Shown: positions 43,336-52,840, counted from the stretch's first letter. The stretch: 64,000 nucleotides of DNA from Sorangium cellulosum (GCF_004135735.1 NZ_CP012670.1:3927501-3991500); one strand, 5' to 3'. Notes: generated by a model from the letters alone, not told the origin. Made by a program: numbers and translations.

Positions 43336-43667
43336 CCGCGGCGGATCTGCTGCTGCTCGCGCTCTTCGTGCTCTTCGCGCTGATCTCGTGGCTCGGCGCG
43401 GCGATCGGCCGGGCGCGCGCGCGGCACGAGGCGTTCGCGGAGGCCCCGCGCGGCAGGCGCGAGCCTCGCGGCGCGCCGCCCGTCGCGCGGCCCTCGCCCG
43501 CGGCGCCGGCGCCCCCGGCGCGCCCCCCGGGGTCGCCGGCGGACGGCTCCGCGCGGCGCGCCGCGGAGCTCACGCGGGCGCTCCGCGACCGGGGCAGCCT
43601 GCGCCGCGCCGTCGTGCTGGCGGCGATCCTGGACCGCCCGTCGGACCGCGACGCGCCCCTGGCTTGA
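43332..43667 (+). CDS. Small single-pass membrane protein in nfeD-floA operon
   Basis: 111 residues, starting at GTG in a GTGA overlap with the floA stop. One N-terminal membrane helix (LLLLALFVLFALISWLGAAI) is followed by a basic, Pro/Ala-rich linker and a short helical C-terminus (AAELTRALRDRGSLRRAVVLAAIL). No family was recognised. Its position and coupling suggest it works with FloA/NfeD. Confidence 0.75.
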   Translation: MTAADLLLLALFVLFALISWLGAAIGRARARHEAFAEAPRGRREPRGAPPVARPSPAAPAPPARPPGSPADGSARRAAELTRALRDRGSLRRAVVLAAILDRPSDRDAPLA

Positions 43668-43703
43668 CGCGCCGAGGGCCGGGCCGCAGAGCCTGCACAC
43701 CGC

Positions 43704-45191
43704 ATGGCGAGCCGGCTATTCGTCCGCAAACCGGTGTCGGTCCTGCACAAGGAGCTGGAGGGGGAGCACCGCCTCCAGCGCGCCCTCGGGCCGCTGCAGC
43801 TCACGAGCCTCGGGATAGGCGCCATCGTCGGGACAGGCATCTTCGTACTCACCGGTCAGGCCGCGCACGACAAGGCAGGTCCCGCGCTGATGCTGTCCTT
43901 CGTGGTCGCGGGGATGGCCTGCGTGTTCGCGGCCCTCTGTTACGCGGAGTTCGCGGCGATGGTGCCGGTCGCGGGCTCGGCCTACACGTACGCATACGCG
44001 ACGCTCGGCGAGCTGCCGGCCTGGATCATCGGGTGGGATCTCGTCCTCGAGTACGCCGTCGGCGCCGCCGCCGTGGCGCACGGGTGGTCCCATTATTTCC
44101 AGGACTTCATCGGGATCTTCGGGGTGGAGCTGCCGAGAGAGCTCAGGAGCGCGCCGTTCGACTACGATCCGGCGCTCGGCGAGCTCGTGTCCACGGGGTC
44201 GATCCTCGATCTCCCCGCCATCCTCGTGACGACCGCGATCACGATCATCCTGCTCAAGGGCATCCGCGAGAGCGCGACCCTCAACGCCGTGATGGTCGCG
44301 ATCAAGCTCGCGGTCGTGCTCCTCGTCATCGCCGTCGGCGCGTTCCACGTCGACCCGGACAACTGGCGGCCGTTCGCGCCGTTCGGGTACGGGGGGCTCG
44401 GCTTCTTCGGCCATCCGATCGTCGGCGAGATCGGCAAAGGAGGAGAGCCGCTCGGGATGCTCGCCGGCGCCGCGACCATCTTCTTCTCCTACATCGGGTT
44501 CGATTCGGTCGCGACCCACGCCGAGGAGGCGAGGAACCCGCAGCGCGATCTCCCCATCGGCATCGTGGCCTCGCTCGTCCTCTGCACCGTCCTCTACGTC
44601 GCCGTCACGGCGATCCTGACGGGCATGGTGCCCTACACCGAGCTGAGCATCGACGCCCCGGTCTCCGACGCCTTCGCGCGCGTCGGCCTCCCGTGGGCGC
44701 AGCTCATCATCTCCGTCGGGGCGGTCGCCGGGATCACCTCCGTGCTGCTCGTGCTCATGCTCAGCCAGCCGCGCGTGCTGCTCGCCATCTCCCGCGACGG
44801 GCTCCTGCCGAAGCGCTTCTTCGGCGCGGTGCACCCGATCTTCAGGACGCCGTGGAAGTCCACCTTCCTCACCGGGTTCGTGGTCGCCACCCTCTCGGCG
44901 CTCCTCCCGCTGCGGATCCTGGCGGAGCTCGTCAACATCGGGACGCTCCTCGCGTTCGCGTTCGTCTGCGCCGCGGTCCTGATCATGCGCCGGACGGCGC
45001 CGGACGCGCCGCGCCCGTTCCGGGTGCCGCTCTATCCGCTCACGCCGATCCTCGGGATCGTGGTCTGTCTCGCCCTCATGTTCTCGCTGCCCACCGAGAA
45101 CTGGCTGCGCCTCGCCGCCTGGCTCCTCCTCGGGTTCGCGATCTACTTCGGCTACAGCCGCAAGCACAGCGTGGTGACGGCGGGCAAGTGA
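43704..45191 (+). CDS. APC-family amino acid permease
   Basis: 495 residues with about twelve membrane segments. LGIGAIVGTGIFVLTG is the family's first helix with the Gly-rich substrate-binding break, and FFSYIGFDSVATHAEEARNPQRD is the conserved helix-6 region. RDGLLPKRFFGAVHP and RPFRVPLYPLTPILG fit cationic amino acid transporter/YfnA-type permeases. It imports or exchanges amino acids in the inner membrane; specificity is unknown. It follows the floA operon by 36 bp and may be cotranscribed. Confidence 0.94.
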   Translation: MASRLFVRKPVSVLHKELEGEHRLQRALGPLQLTSLGIGAIVGTGIFVLTGQAAHDKAGPALMLSFVVAGMACVFAALCYAEFAAMVPVAGSAYTYAYATLGELPAWIIGWDLVLEYAVGAAAVAHGWSHYFQDFIGIFGVELPRELRSAPFDYDPALGELVSTGSILDLPAILVTTAITIILLKGIRESATLNAVMVAIKLAVVLLVIAVGAFHVDPDNWRPFAPFGYGGLGFFGHPIVGEIGKGGEPLGMLAGAATIFFSYIGFDSVATHAEEARNPQRDLPIGIVASLVLCTVLYVAVTAILTGMVPYTELSIDAPVSDAFARVGLPWAQLIISVGAVAGITSVLLVLMLSQPRVLLAISRDGLLPKRFFGAVHPIFRTPWKSTFLTGFVVATLSALLPLRILAELVNIGTLLAFAFVCAAVLIMRRTAPDAPRPFRVPLYPLTPILGIVVCLALMFSLPTENWLRLAAWLLLGFAIYFGYSRKHSVVTAGK

Positions 45192-45259
45192 CAGACAAGC
45201 TCCCTCACTGGCTCATCCCTTCGGTGCTCTGGAGTACCGAACGGGTCGAGCACAGATCA

Positions 45260-45350
45260 ATAACCACAGAGGCACCGAGGACACAGAGGAGAGAGAAATA
45301 GAGCTCTTTCTCCTCTTCTTCTCTGTGCCCCCTGTGCCTCTGTGGTTTAT
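45260..45350. terminator. Hairpin with AACCACAGAGGCAC arms between convergent genes
   Basis: AACCACAGAGGCAC (45262-45275) pairs exactly with GTGCCTCTGTGGTT (45334-45347). Inner pairing continues through CACAGAG and GAGCTC with small bulges. It sits between the convergent permease and HPF-domain genes, in locally AT-richer DNA. It can work as a terminator, but the ACAGAGGCAC/ACACAGAG style looks like a dispersed intergenic repeat family. Confidence 0.75.
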
Positions 45351-45429
45351 CTTCTTCTGTTCCCGGGCTTTCTAGGTTGGCGTTGGAGGCCTCTGGTGAA
45401 TGCGAGAGGCACCGCGGGGGCGTTTGGCG

Positions 45430-46323
45430 CTAGGCGCGCGCCGCGGCCCTCGCCGCCCGCGTCTTCGGCGCGCTCGACGCGCGGGTCTGCCGCTGTCGCA
45501 GGTTGCCGTCCTGCTTCTGCCGGTTTTCGCTCTTGCGCGTCGACTTGCGCGAGGGGCGGTCCTCGGCGGAGTCCTCGAGGGCGGCGGCCGCGCGCGGGGC
45601 GCTCAGCTTCGTGTTCCGCGCCGCCGTCGAGCTGCCCCCGGCGCGGCGGTCGGTCGCGTTCCAGCCGGGCTGTGCCGTGTCGACCGTCGCGTCGCGCCGC
45701 TCCTTCTCGGGCCGCTCGGCCGCGCGCGCGAGGTTCTCGTCGCGCTGGCCGACGCGCCGGCCGATGAGGCTGCCGTCCTCGGGCGGGGGCAACGGCCGGC
45801 GCTTGCGCCGTCGGGACCCGGCCTCGAGCGCTTTGTCTCTCTTCGTCCTCGCGCGCTCCCTGCGGGGGGTCGGGGGCGCGGCGCGCCGCCCCCTGGCGGC
45901 CCGCGGCGCGGCCGTCCGCGCGCGGCCGAGGGCGCTGCGCACCGCGCGCTCGGCGACGTGGCCTGCGCGATCGATCGCCTCGTGGGCCTCGGCCGCGACC
46001 TCCTCGACGACGACGCTCTCGAGCCCATTCAGGACGACCTTGATGCGGCAGGCGGTGTCCACCCCGCCCTTCGGGCCGTTCACGTCGATCAGACGCACGC
46101 TGACGCGCTGGATCTGGAGGGCGAACTTGCCCAGCCGGGAGCCGAGGCGCTTGCGCACGTGGTCGCGCACGGAAGGGCCGATGTCGACGCCCGTCGTGCG
46201 CACGGCGAGCGGCGTCCTGTCGATCGGGGTCCGGCCGCTCACGCGCTTGACCGGGCGGGCCACCTCGCCCGGGAACGCCGCGCGCGGCGAGGGCTTCTGC
46301 TGCGGGCTCGTCCTCATCCTCAT
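45430..46323 (-). CDS. HPF/RaiA-domain protein with long basic tail
   Basis: 297 residues from ATG 46323, preceded by GGAGGAGGAGA. The frame is open further upstream without protein-like sequence. Residues about 38-130 match a hibernation-promoting factor/RaiA ribosome-binding domain: VRTTGVDIGPSVRDHVRKRL, VRLIDVNGPKGGVDTACRIKVVL and AAEAHEAIDRAGHVAERAVRS. The last 160 residues are very rich in Arg, Lys and Ala, which differs from the usual dimerisation tail of long HPF. Such a tail could bind rRNA or DNA. The gene is divergent from the GH15 gene and convergent with the permease. Confidence 0.87.
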   Translation of the reverse strand: MRMRTSPQQKPSPRAAFPGEVARPVKRVSGRTPIDRTPLAVRTTGVDIGPSVRDHVRKRLGSRLGKFALQIQRVSVRLIDVNGPKGGVDTACRIKVVLNGLESVVVEEVAAEAHEAIDRAGHVAERAVRSALGRARTAAPRAARGRRAAPPTPRRERARTKRDKALEAGSRRRKRRPLPPPEDGSLIGRRVGQRDENLARAAERPEKERRDATVDTAQPGWNATDRRAGGSSTAARNTKLSAPRAAAALEDSAEDRPSRKSTRKSENRQKQDGNLRQRQTRASSAPKTRAARAAARA

Positions 46324-46748
46324 TCTCCTCCTCCGTGGCTCCACGCGGAGCACGGGTCCATTCGGCGGTTTGCCGTGTCGCACGACGATCCATCGTTGCG
46401 CGACGCGAGGCGCATCCCCGCGCCGCTCTCGATATCCATCTACGAGGCGTGTGCACATCCGCCACCCCGGACACGGCGGGATCTGCACACGCGAGGCGGA
46501 TCCGGGCGCAGGGCGCTCGAGCCTCCGCTCGCAAGAGCCTCGCTCCCGGCGGGCCCCTGGTCCTCGCTCGACTTCGCACGACTTAGCACGGCTCGTGCCA
46601 CCTTGTTGTCTGGCGAGGCGATCACCGCTCGAGCGCGGGAGATCCGTGGCTCGTCTGCACTTCAGCCCCTCCGGCGAGCCCCCGATGCGCTCCACCTCCC
46701 GGGCGTCCGGTCCGTTGACATCCCCGCGGCAGCCCTCAAGGAGGCCTC
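46324..46748. promoter_or_regulatory. Divergent intergenic region with TGTGCACA inverted repeat
   Basis: 425 bp between the HPF-domain gene (-) and GH15 gene (+). GCGTGTGCA (46447-46455) and TGCACACGC (46484-46492) form a perfect 9-bp inverted repeat; the left arm overlaps the palindrome TGTGCACA (46450-46457). The same TGTGCACA recurs downstream of the GH15 gene at 48664-48671. These are candidate operators. Nothing else was recognised. Confidence 0.55.
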
Positions 46749-48614
46749 ATGGCCCTCGCACCGCTCCGCGCCGAGCGTGGGTACCTGCCGCTCGAGGATC
46801 ACGGCCTGATCGGCGACGGCACCACGGCCGCGCTCGTCGGACGCGACGGGGCGGTGGTCTGGCTGTGCGCCCCGCGCTTCGACGCGCCGCCCGTCTTCTG
46901 CAGGCTCCTCGACGCGGCGCGCGGGGGTGCCTTCACCGTCGCCCCCGACGTCATCGTCGCCTCCGGCCAGCGCTATATCGACGACACCGGCATCCTCGTC
47001 ACGGAGATGCAGAGCCCGACAGGCCTGCTCCGGGTCACCGACGCGCTGACGTTGCGCTCCGGCGCGGATCTCACGGAGGACGCGCCCGCGGGGCGCGCCG
47101 AGCTGCTGCGCCTGGCCGAGGTCGTCGAGGGGAGCGTCGACGTGCGGATCGAGATCGCGCCGTACCGCGGCGCCGCGGCGACCGAGGCGCGGGGCGGCCT
47201 GCGCCTCCATTGCCCGGCCCGGCCCGAGCTGGAGCTCTGGCTCACCTCCTCGGTCGATCTGGCCGGGATGCAGCGGACCGTGACGCTCCGCGCCGGCGAG
47301 CGGCTGCACGTCGCGCTCCGCTTCCGTTGCGCGCACCGGCACCGCGCTGTCCCCCCGGAGACGCTGCTCGCGGCCACGGCCGAGGCGTGGCGCCGCTGGG
47401 CCTCGCGCATCCGGTACGAGGGGCCCGAGAGGGCGCTCGTGCGCCGCTCGGCGATCACGCTCAAGATGCTCGATTCCTTCGAGTCCGGCGCCGTGCTCGC
47501 CGCGCCGACCTCGTCGCTGCCGGAGGTCATCGGCGGGACGCGGAACTGGGACTATCGATACGCCTGGATCCGCGACGCCGCGTTCGCGGTGCACGCGTTC
47601 CGCCGCATCGGCCTCGCGGCGGAGGCGTGGGGCTTCCTCGGCTGGGCGCTCGACGCCATCGAGCGCGACGACCGCCCGAAGGTGCTTTACGATCTCGACG
47701 GCGACGTGCCGCCCCCCGAGCGGATCTGCGCGGAGCTCGAGGGGTATCGCGGCTCCCGGCCGGTGCGGTGGGGGAACGCCGCCGTCGATCAGGTGCAGCA
47801 CGACGTCTTCGGCGAGATCGTCGATTGCGCCTACCAGTGGGCCTCGCACGGCGGGGAGATCCGACCGTCCCTGTGGGCCCGGCTCACGCCGCTCCTCGAC
47901 GGCGCGGCCCGCGAGTGGAGGCGGCCCGACCACGGCGTCTGGGAGGTCCGCAGCGTGGGGCGCCCGTTCACGTACTCCGCGGCGCTGTGTCAGGTCGCGC
48001 TGGATCGGGCGTGGCGGCTCGCCGAGCGGCACGGCTTGCCCGGAGACGTCGCCGGGCTCCGGCAGGAGGCGGAGGAGATCCGCCGGGCGATCCTCGAGGA
48101 GGCGTGGGATCCGCGCGCCGGCGCGCTCACCGCGGCGCTCGGCGGCGGCCCGCTCGACGCGAGCGTGCTGGCGCTCCCGCTGCGCCGGGTGGTGCCCGCC
48201 GACCACCCGCGCATGATCGCCACGACGGAGGCGATCGCGCGCGGCCTCCGGGCGGGCGACGGGCTCCTGTACCGGTACCTGCCCGGCGACTACGACGACG
48301 GCGTCGCGACCTCGGACGAGGGCGCCTTCCTCCTCTGCAGCTTCTGGCTCGTCGACAACCTCACGGGGCAGGGGCGGATCGACGAGGCGCTCGCGCTCTA
48401 CGGGCAGCTCTGCGCGCGCGCGAGCCCGCTCGGGCTCCTGCCGGAGCAGATCGATCCCGCGACCGGCGCCTTCGTCGGGAATTTCCCCCAGGCGTTCAGC
48501 CACGTCGGGCTCATCGCCAGCGGCGTGGCCCTGTCGCGCGCGCTCGGCCGGCGCGCGGAGCGCGGGGGAGGCGAGCAGCGGGCCGCGGGCGAGGGCGCGG
48601 CCGGCGCGCGGTGA
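46749..48614 (+). CDS. GH15 family glucoamylase/trehalase-like glycoside hydrolase
   Basis: 621 residues, the usual length for bacterial GH15. An N-terminal beta-sandwich domain (about 1-200) opens with YLPLEDHGLIGDGTTAALVG. The (alpha/alpha)6 barrel has RNWDYRYAWIRDAAF, and the two catalytic Glu residues fit HGVWEVR (general acid, near 398) and LLPEQIDPATG (general base, near 564). There is no signal peptide, so it acts in the cytoplasm on alpha-glucosides such as trehalose, maltodextrin or glycogen-derived chains. It is flanked by TGTGCACA palindromes. Substrate choice cannot be decided from sequence alone. Confidence 0.94.
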   Translation: MALAPLRAERGYLPLEDHGLIGDGTTAALVGRDGAVVWLCAPRFDAPPVFCRLLDAARGGAFTVAPDVIVASGQRYIDDTGILVTEMQSPTGLLRVTDALTLRSGADLTEDAPAGRAELLRLAEVVEGSVDVRIEIAPYRGAAATEARGGLRLHCPARPELELWLTSSVDLAGMQRTVTLRAGERLHVALRFRCAHRHRAVPPETLLAATAEAWRRWASRIRYEGPERALVRRSAITLKMLDSFESGAVLAAPTSSLPEVIGGTRNWDYRYAWIRDAAFAVHAFRRIGLAAEAWGFLGWALDAIERDDRPKVLYDLDGDVPPPERICAELEGYRGSRPVRWGNAAVDQVQHDVFGEIVDCAYQWASHGGEIRPSLWARLTPLLDGAAREWRRPDHGVWEVRSVGRPFTYSAALCQVALDRAWRLAERHGLPGDVAGLRQEAEEIRRAILEEAWDPRAGALTAALGGGPLDASVLALPLRRVVPADHPRMIATTEAIARGLRAGDGLLYRYLPGDYDDGVATSDEGAFLLCSFWLVDNLTGQGRIDEALALYGQLCARASPLGLLPEQIDPATGAFVGNFPQAFSHVGLIASGVALSRALGRRAERGGGEQRAAGEGAAGAR

Positions 48615-48662
48615 GCGCCCGGTACCCGCGCGCGGCGCCGGCGTGCACACGCGCGGAGCGGA

Positions 48663-51600
48663 ATGTGCACACCCGGCACTGGACGGGGGCGCACCCTCGC
48701 CGCAGATGCGCCCCACCGCAGCGATCTTCGCTGCTTCGGGCCAGTCCGGAAGGAGGGACCCCTGGAATCACGGAGGATTCCGCCGATCCAGCATCATCAT
48801 GACAGCGAGGAGCTGACCCGGTTCGTGGACGGGCCGGCGTGGCCCGTGGCCACCGTGATCGCGGCGCTCCTCGGGCTCGTGTTCGTCGCCGACCTCGTGA
48901 CGCCGCTCGGGATCGCGTCGTGGGTGCTCTACCTCGTGCCGTTCGGCCTCTGCCTTTACGCCGGGAGGCCGGGCGCCCCGCTGGCCACCGCCGGGGCGGC
49001 CAGCGCCCTGCTCGCGGCCGGCATGCTCGTGTCGATGCCGGGGCACGTCGGGCACGCGGTGGCGCAGGTGAACCGCGTGCTCGGGTTCGTGGCCGTCTGG
49101 AGCACCGCGTTCTTCGTGCGCCGGTCGATCCTCGCGCAGCTCGCCCTCCGGCGGGAGGACTGGCTCCAGCAGGGGCGGGCCCTGCTGTCCGAGCGCGTGC
49201 AGGGAGACCTCTCGGTGAGCGAGATCGGCGAGCGGGCGCTGGGCTTTCTGGCCGAGTACCTCGACGCCCGGGCGGGCGCCCTCTACGCGGAGCAGGCCGG
49301 CGGCTCGCTCCGGCGGGTCGCCGCGTGGGCGCTCGGCCCGGACGAGCTGGATCGCCAGCACGTCGTCCGCCGCGGCGAGGGGCTGCTCGGCCAGGCGGCG
49401 CGCGACCGGCGGGCGCTCGTGCTCCGGGATCTGCCGGAGCACCACATGAACGTGGTCTCCGCGCTCGGCGCGAGCAGGCCGCGCCACGCCGTGATCGCCC
49501 CGAGCACCGCGGACGGCGAGGTGGTCGCCGCGACCGAGCTCGGCTTCCTGCGCCCGGTGCACGGCGTGGATCTCGAGCTGCTCGAGCGGGTGGCCGAGCC
49601 GCTCGGCGTCGCGCTCCGCTCGGCGACGTACCGCGCGACGCTCGAGCGGCTCCTCGCGCAGACGCAGGAGCAGGCGGAGGAGCTCAAGGTCCAGCAGGAG
49701 AAGCTGCGGGCCAGCAACGAGGAGCTCGAGCAGCAGGCCGCGGCGATGCGCGAGGCCCAGGCCCGCCTCGAGAGCCAGCAGGCGGAGCTCGAGCAGACGA
49801 ACGTGCAGCTCGAGGAGCACGCGCTCGCCCTCGGCAAGCAGCGGGAGGAGCTCCTCGCGGCGCAGCGGGCGATGCTGGAGAGCGTCGAGGCGCTCGGCCG
49901 CGCCAACCAGTACAAAAGCGAGTTCCTCGCCAACATGTCGCACGAGCTCAGGACGCCGCTCAACAGCGCCCTCATCCTCGCGCGGCTCCTCGCGGACAAC
50001 AAGGAAGGCAACCTCTCGCCCGAGCAGGTGCGCTTCGCCGCGACCATCCACGCGGCCGGGAGCGACCTCCTGGAGCTCATCAACGACATCCTCGATCTCT
50101 CCAAGATCGAGGCCGGCCGGGTGGATGTCCGGCCGGAGCCCGCCGCCCTCCTCGGGATCACCGGCGCGCTCGAGCAGGCCTTCTCGCCGGTCGCCCGCGA
50201 CAGGGAGCTCTCGTTCCGCGTCGAGGTGGCGCCCGGCGCGCCCGGGGCGCTCTACACCGACGTGCAGCGGCTCCAGCAGATCCTGAAGAACCTCCTCGCG
50301 AACGCCTTCAAGTTCACCGAGCGGGGCGGGGTGGTGCTGGAGGTCGCGCCGGAGCGCGGCGGGCGCGTCGCGTTCGCGGTGCGGGACACCGGCATCGGCA
50401 TCCCCGAGGACCAGCACGAGGTCATCTTCGAGGGGTTCCGGCAGGCCGACGGGACCACGAACCGGAAGTACGGCGGGACCGGGCTCGGGCTCACGATCTC
50501 GCGGGAGCTCGCGCGCCTCCTGGGCGGCGACATCGACCTCGAGAGCGCCCCGGGCGTGGGGAGCTGCTTCCGGGTGGTGATCCCGGCGGCTTACGAGGAG
50601 GCCGCCCAGGGCCCGCCGCCGGACCGCGGCGCGCCGCCGCAGGAGGAGCCCTCGCAAGGGGGCGCGTCGCAGAGCGAGCCATGGCAGGAGGAGCCGTGGC
50701 GAGAGGGGTCGTTCCAGAAGGCGCCGCCGCCCGGCAGCGCCGCGCCCGGGCGGCCCCGCGCGGCCCTGGAGGCCGCGCGGGGCGAGATCGAGGACGACCG
50801 GTCGAACAGGACGCGGGACGGCCGCCTCATCCTGGTCGTCGAGGACGACCCGGCGTTCGCGCGCATCCTGTACGACGTGGCGCACGAGCTCGATTTCGAT
50901 TGCGTCATCACGCCTTCGGCGGAAGAGGGCCTCTCGCTCGCGCGCTCGCTCACGCCGAGCGCCGTTCTCCTCGACATCGGCTTGCCGGACGGCTCGGGGC
51001 TCGCGCTGCTCGAGCAGCTCAAGCGCGGCGCCGCGACCCGCCACATCCCCGTCCACGTGATCTCCGTCAGCGACTGCACGCAAACGGCGCTGGAGCTCGG
51101 GGCCGTCGGCTACGCGCTGAAGCCGGTCAAGCGGGAGGAGCTCGTCCGCGCCATCCGCAAGCTCGAGGACCGGCTCACCCGGAAGGAGCGGCGCGTCCTG
51201 GTCGTGGAGGACGACGCGGGCGCGCGGGAGGGCATCTGCGCGCTCCTCCAGGGCGAGGGCGTCGAGATCCTCGCCGTGGGCACGGCGGCGGCCGCGCTCG
51301 ACGAGCTCGCCGCAGCCACGTTCGACTGCATGATCCTCGATCTCAAGCTCCCGGACGCCTCGGGCTACGATCTCCTCGAGAGGATGGCCTGCGGGGAGCT
51401 GTGCTCGTTCCCCCCGGTCATCGTCTACACCGGGCGGGTGCTCGATCCGGACGAGGAGCGGCGGCTCCACCGCTATTCCCGCTCCATCATCATCAAGGGC
51501 GCGAAATCGCCGGAGCGCCTGCTCGACGAGGTGACGCTCTTCCTCCACCAGGTGGAGTCGAGCCTCCCGCCCGAGCGGCAGCGGATGCTGAGGGAGGCGC

Positions 51601-51992
51601 GCCACCGCGAGTCGGTGTTCGAGGGGCGCCGCGTCCTGCTCGTGGAGGACGACGTGCGGAGCATCTTCGCGCTCTCCAGCGTGTTCGAGCCGCGCGGCGC
51701 CCGGCTGGAGGTGGCCAGGAACGGGCGCGAGGCGCTCGAGGCGATGGACCGGCTCAAGGAGGTCGATCTGGTGCTGATGGATGTCATGATGCCCGAGATG
51801 GACGGGCTCACGGCGACCCGCGAGCTCCGCAAGCGGCCCGAGCTGGCGCGGCTGCCGATCATCGCGCTCACGGCCAAGGCGATGCCCAAGGATCAGCAGC
51901 AGTGCCTCCAGGCGGGGGCGAACGACTGCATGGCCAAGCCCATCGACGTCGAGAAGCTCCTGTCCCTCTGCCGGGTGTGGATCCGCAAATGA
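48663..51992 (+). CDS. Hybrid sensor histidine kinase with three receiver domains
   Basis: Up to 1109 residues. The start is uncertain: ATG 48663 lies inside the TGTGCACA motif, while GTG 48825 with GCGAGGAG upstream also fits. Domains: four short membrane segments, a GAF domain (about 175-320), a long coiled coil, HisKA with SHELRTPLN, and HATPase with NLLANAFKF, DTGIGIP and GGTGLGLTI. Three receivers follow: LDIGLPD/KPVK, LDLKLPD/IIKG and MDVMMPEMDG/KPID, all with phosphorylatable Asp. The stop overlaps the cheR-like start in ATGA. Proteins like this feed multi-step phosphorelays that govern development or motility in myxobacteria; the input is unknown. Confidence 0.93.
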   Translation: MCTPGTGRGRTLAADAPHRSDLRCFGPVRKEGPLESRRIPPIQHHHDSEELTRFVDGPAWPVATVIAALLGLVFVADLVTPLGIASWVLYLVPFGLCLYAGRPGAPLATAGAASALLAAGMLVSMPGHVGHAVAQVNRVLGFVAVWSTAFFVRRSILAQLALRREDWLQQGRALLSERVQGDLSVSEIGERALGFLAEYLDARAGALYAEQAGGSLRRVAAWALGPDELDRQHVVRRGEGLLGQAARDRRALVLRDLPEHHMNVVSALGASRPRHAVIAPSTADGEVVAATELGFLRPVHGVDLELLERVAEPLGVALRSATYRATLERLLAQTQEQAEELKVQQEKLRASNEELEQQAAAMREAQARLESQQAELEQTNVQLEEHALALGKQREELLAAQRAMLESVEALGRANQYKSEFLANMSHELRTPLNSALILARLLADNKEGNLSPEQVRFAATIHAAGSDLLELINDILDLSKIEAGRVDVRPEPAALLGITGALEQAFSPVARDRELSFRVEVAPGAPGALYTDVQRLQQILKNLLANAFKFTERGGVVLEVAPERGGRVAFAVRDTGIGIPEDQHEVIFEGFRQADGTTNRKYGGTGLGLTISRELARLLGGDIDLESAPGVGSCFRVVIPAAYEEAAQGPPPDRGAPPQEEPSQGGASQSEPWQEEPWREGSFQKAPPPGSAAPGRPRAALEAARGEIEDDRSNRTRDGRLILVVEDDPAFARILYDVAHELDFDCVITPSAEEGLSLARSLTPSAVLLDIGLPDGSGLALLEQLKRGAATRHIPVHVISVSDCTQTALELGAVGYALKPVKREELVRAIRKLEDRLTRKERRVLVVEDDAGAREGICALLQGEGVEILAVGTAAAALDELAAATFDCMILDLKLPDASGYDLLERMACGELCSFPPVIVYTGRVLDPDEERRLHRYSRSIIIKGAKSPERLLDEVTLFLHQVESSLPPERQRMLREARHRESVFEGRRVLLVEDDVRSIFALSSVFEPRGARLEVARNGREALEAMDRLKEVDLVLMDVMMPEMDGLTATRELRKRPELARLPIIALTAKAMPKDQQQCLQAGANDCMAKPIDVEKLLSLCRVWIRK
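48664..48671. promoter_or_regulatory. TGTGCACA palindrome upstream of the hybrid kinase
   Basis: The palindrome TGTGCACA is preceded 18 bases earlier by a TGCACACGC half-site (48644-48652). The same motif combination lies upstream of the GH15 gene. Confidence 0.45.
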
Positions 51993-52840
51993 TGCCGGAC
52001 GGCGCGGTCAGCACGGACAGCGTGGAAGACGCCGATTTCGACCTGGAGCTCCGGCTCCTCCTGGAGGCGATCCACGCGAAATATTGCTACGACTTCAGGG
52101 GTTATTCGTTCGCGTCGATGCGCCGGCGCATGAAGCAGGTCCTGACGGCGCTCGGGTGCGACACGCTGTCTCAGGTCCAGGATCGGGTGCTGCGCGATCG
52201 GCGGGTGTTCTCGGAGGTGCTCCAGCTCCTGACCGTGCCCTTCAGCGAGATGTTCCGGGATCCTCCGTATTTCCTGTCGATCCGGGAGCAGGTGGCCCCG
52301 CACCTCAGGACGTACCCCTCGATCAAGGTCTGGATCGCCGGGTGCAGCACCGGCGAGGAGCTCTACTCGATGGCGATCCTCCTCGCCGAGGAGGGGCTCC
52401 TCGATCGGTCGTTGATCTACGCCACCGACGTCAACCCGGAGGCGCTCCTCGCCGCCGAGCGCGGCGTGTACGCCTTCGAGCAGGTGCGGTCGTTCAGCGC
52501 GAATTACCAGCGATCCGGCGGGCGGCGGTCCCTGTCCGACTACTACGCCGCCGCGTACGGCGGGGTGGCGTTCGATCGCTCGCTGCGCTCGCGCGTGGTC
52601 TTCGCGGATCACAGCCTCGCGACGGACAGCGTCTTCGCCGAGGTTCACCTGGTCTCGTGCCGGAACGTGCTCATCTATTTCAACCGCGCGCTGCAGTCCC
52701 GCGCGGTCGGGTTGTTCCGTGACTCCCTGGTCCACATGGGCTTCCTCGGGCTCGGGATGAGGGAGACGCTCCGTTTCAGCGAGCACGCCGGCGCGTTCCT
52801 GGATTTCGTGCCCGAGCACCGGATTTACCGGAGGCGCTGA
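51989..52840 (+). CDS. CheR-type protein glutamate methyltransferase
   Basis: 283 residues, starting at an ATG that overlaps the kinase stop by four bases. The N-terminal helical CheR domain (YDFRGYSFASMRRRM) and the SAM-binding motif VWIAGCSTGEELYS are intact, as are YATDVNPEAL and LVSCRNVLIYF. CheR methylates glutamates of chemoreceptors. No receptor, CheB or CheW gene is present here, so it probably modifies a partner of this operon's signalling proteins, or has another target. Confidence 0.95.
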   Translation: MMPDGAVSTDSVEDADFDLELRLLLEAIHAKYCYDFRGYSFASMRRRMKQVLTALGCDTLSQVQDRVLRDRRVFSEVLQLLTVPFSEMFRDPPYFLSIREQVAPHLRTYPSIKVWIAGCSTGEELYSMAILLAEEGLLDRSLIYATDVNPEALLAAERGVYAFEQVRSFSANYQRSGGRRSLSDYYAAAYGGVAFDRSLRSRVVFADHSLATDSVFAEVHLVSCRNVLIYFNRALQSRAVGLFRDSLVHMGFLGLGMRETLRFSEHAGAFLDFVPEHRIYRRR

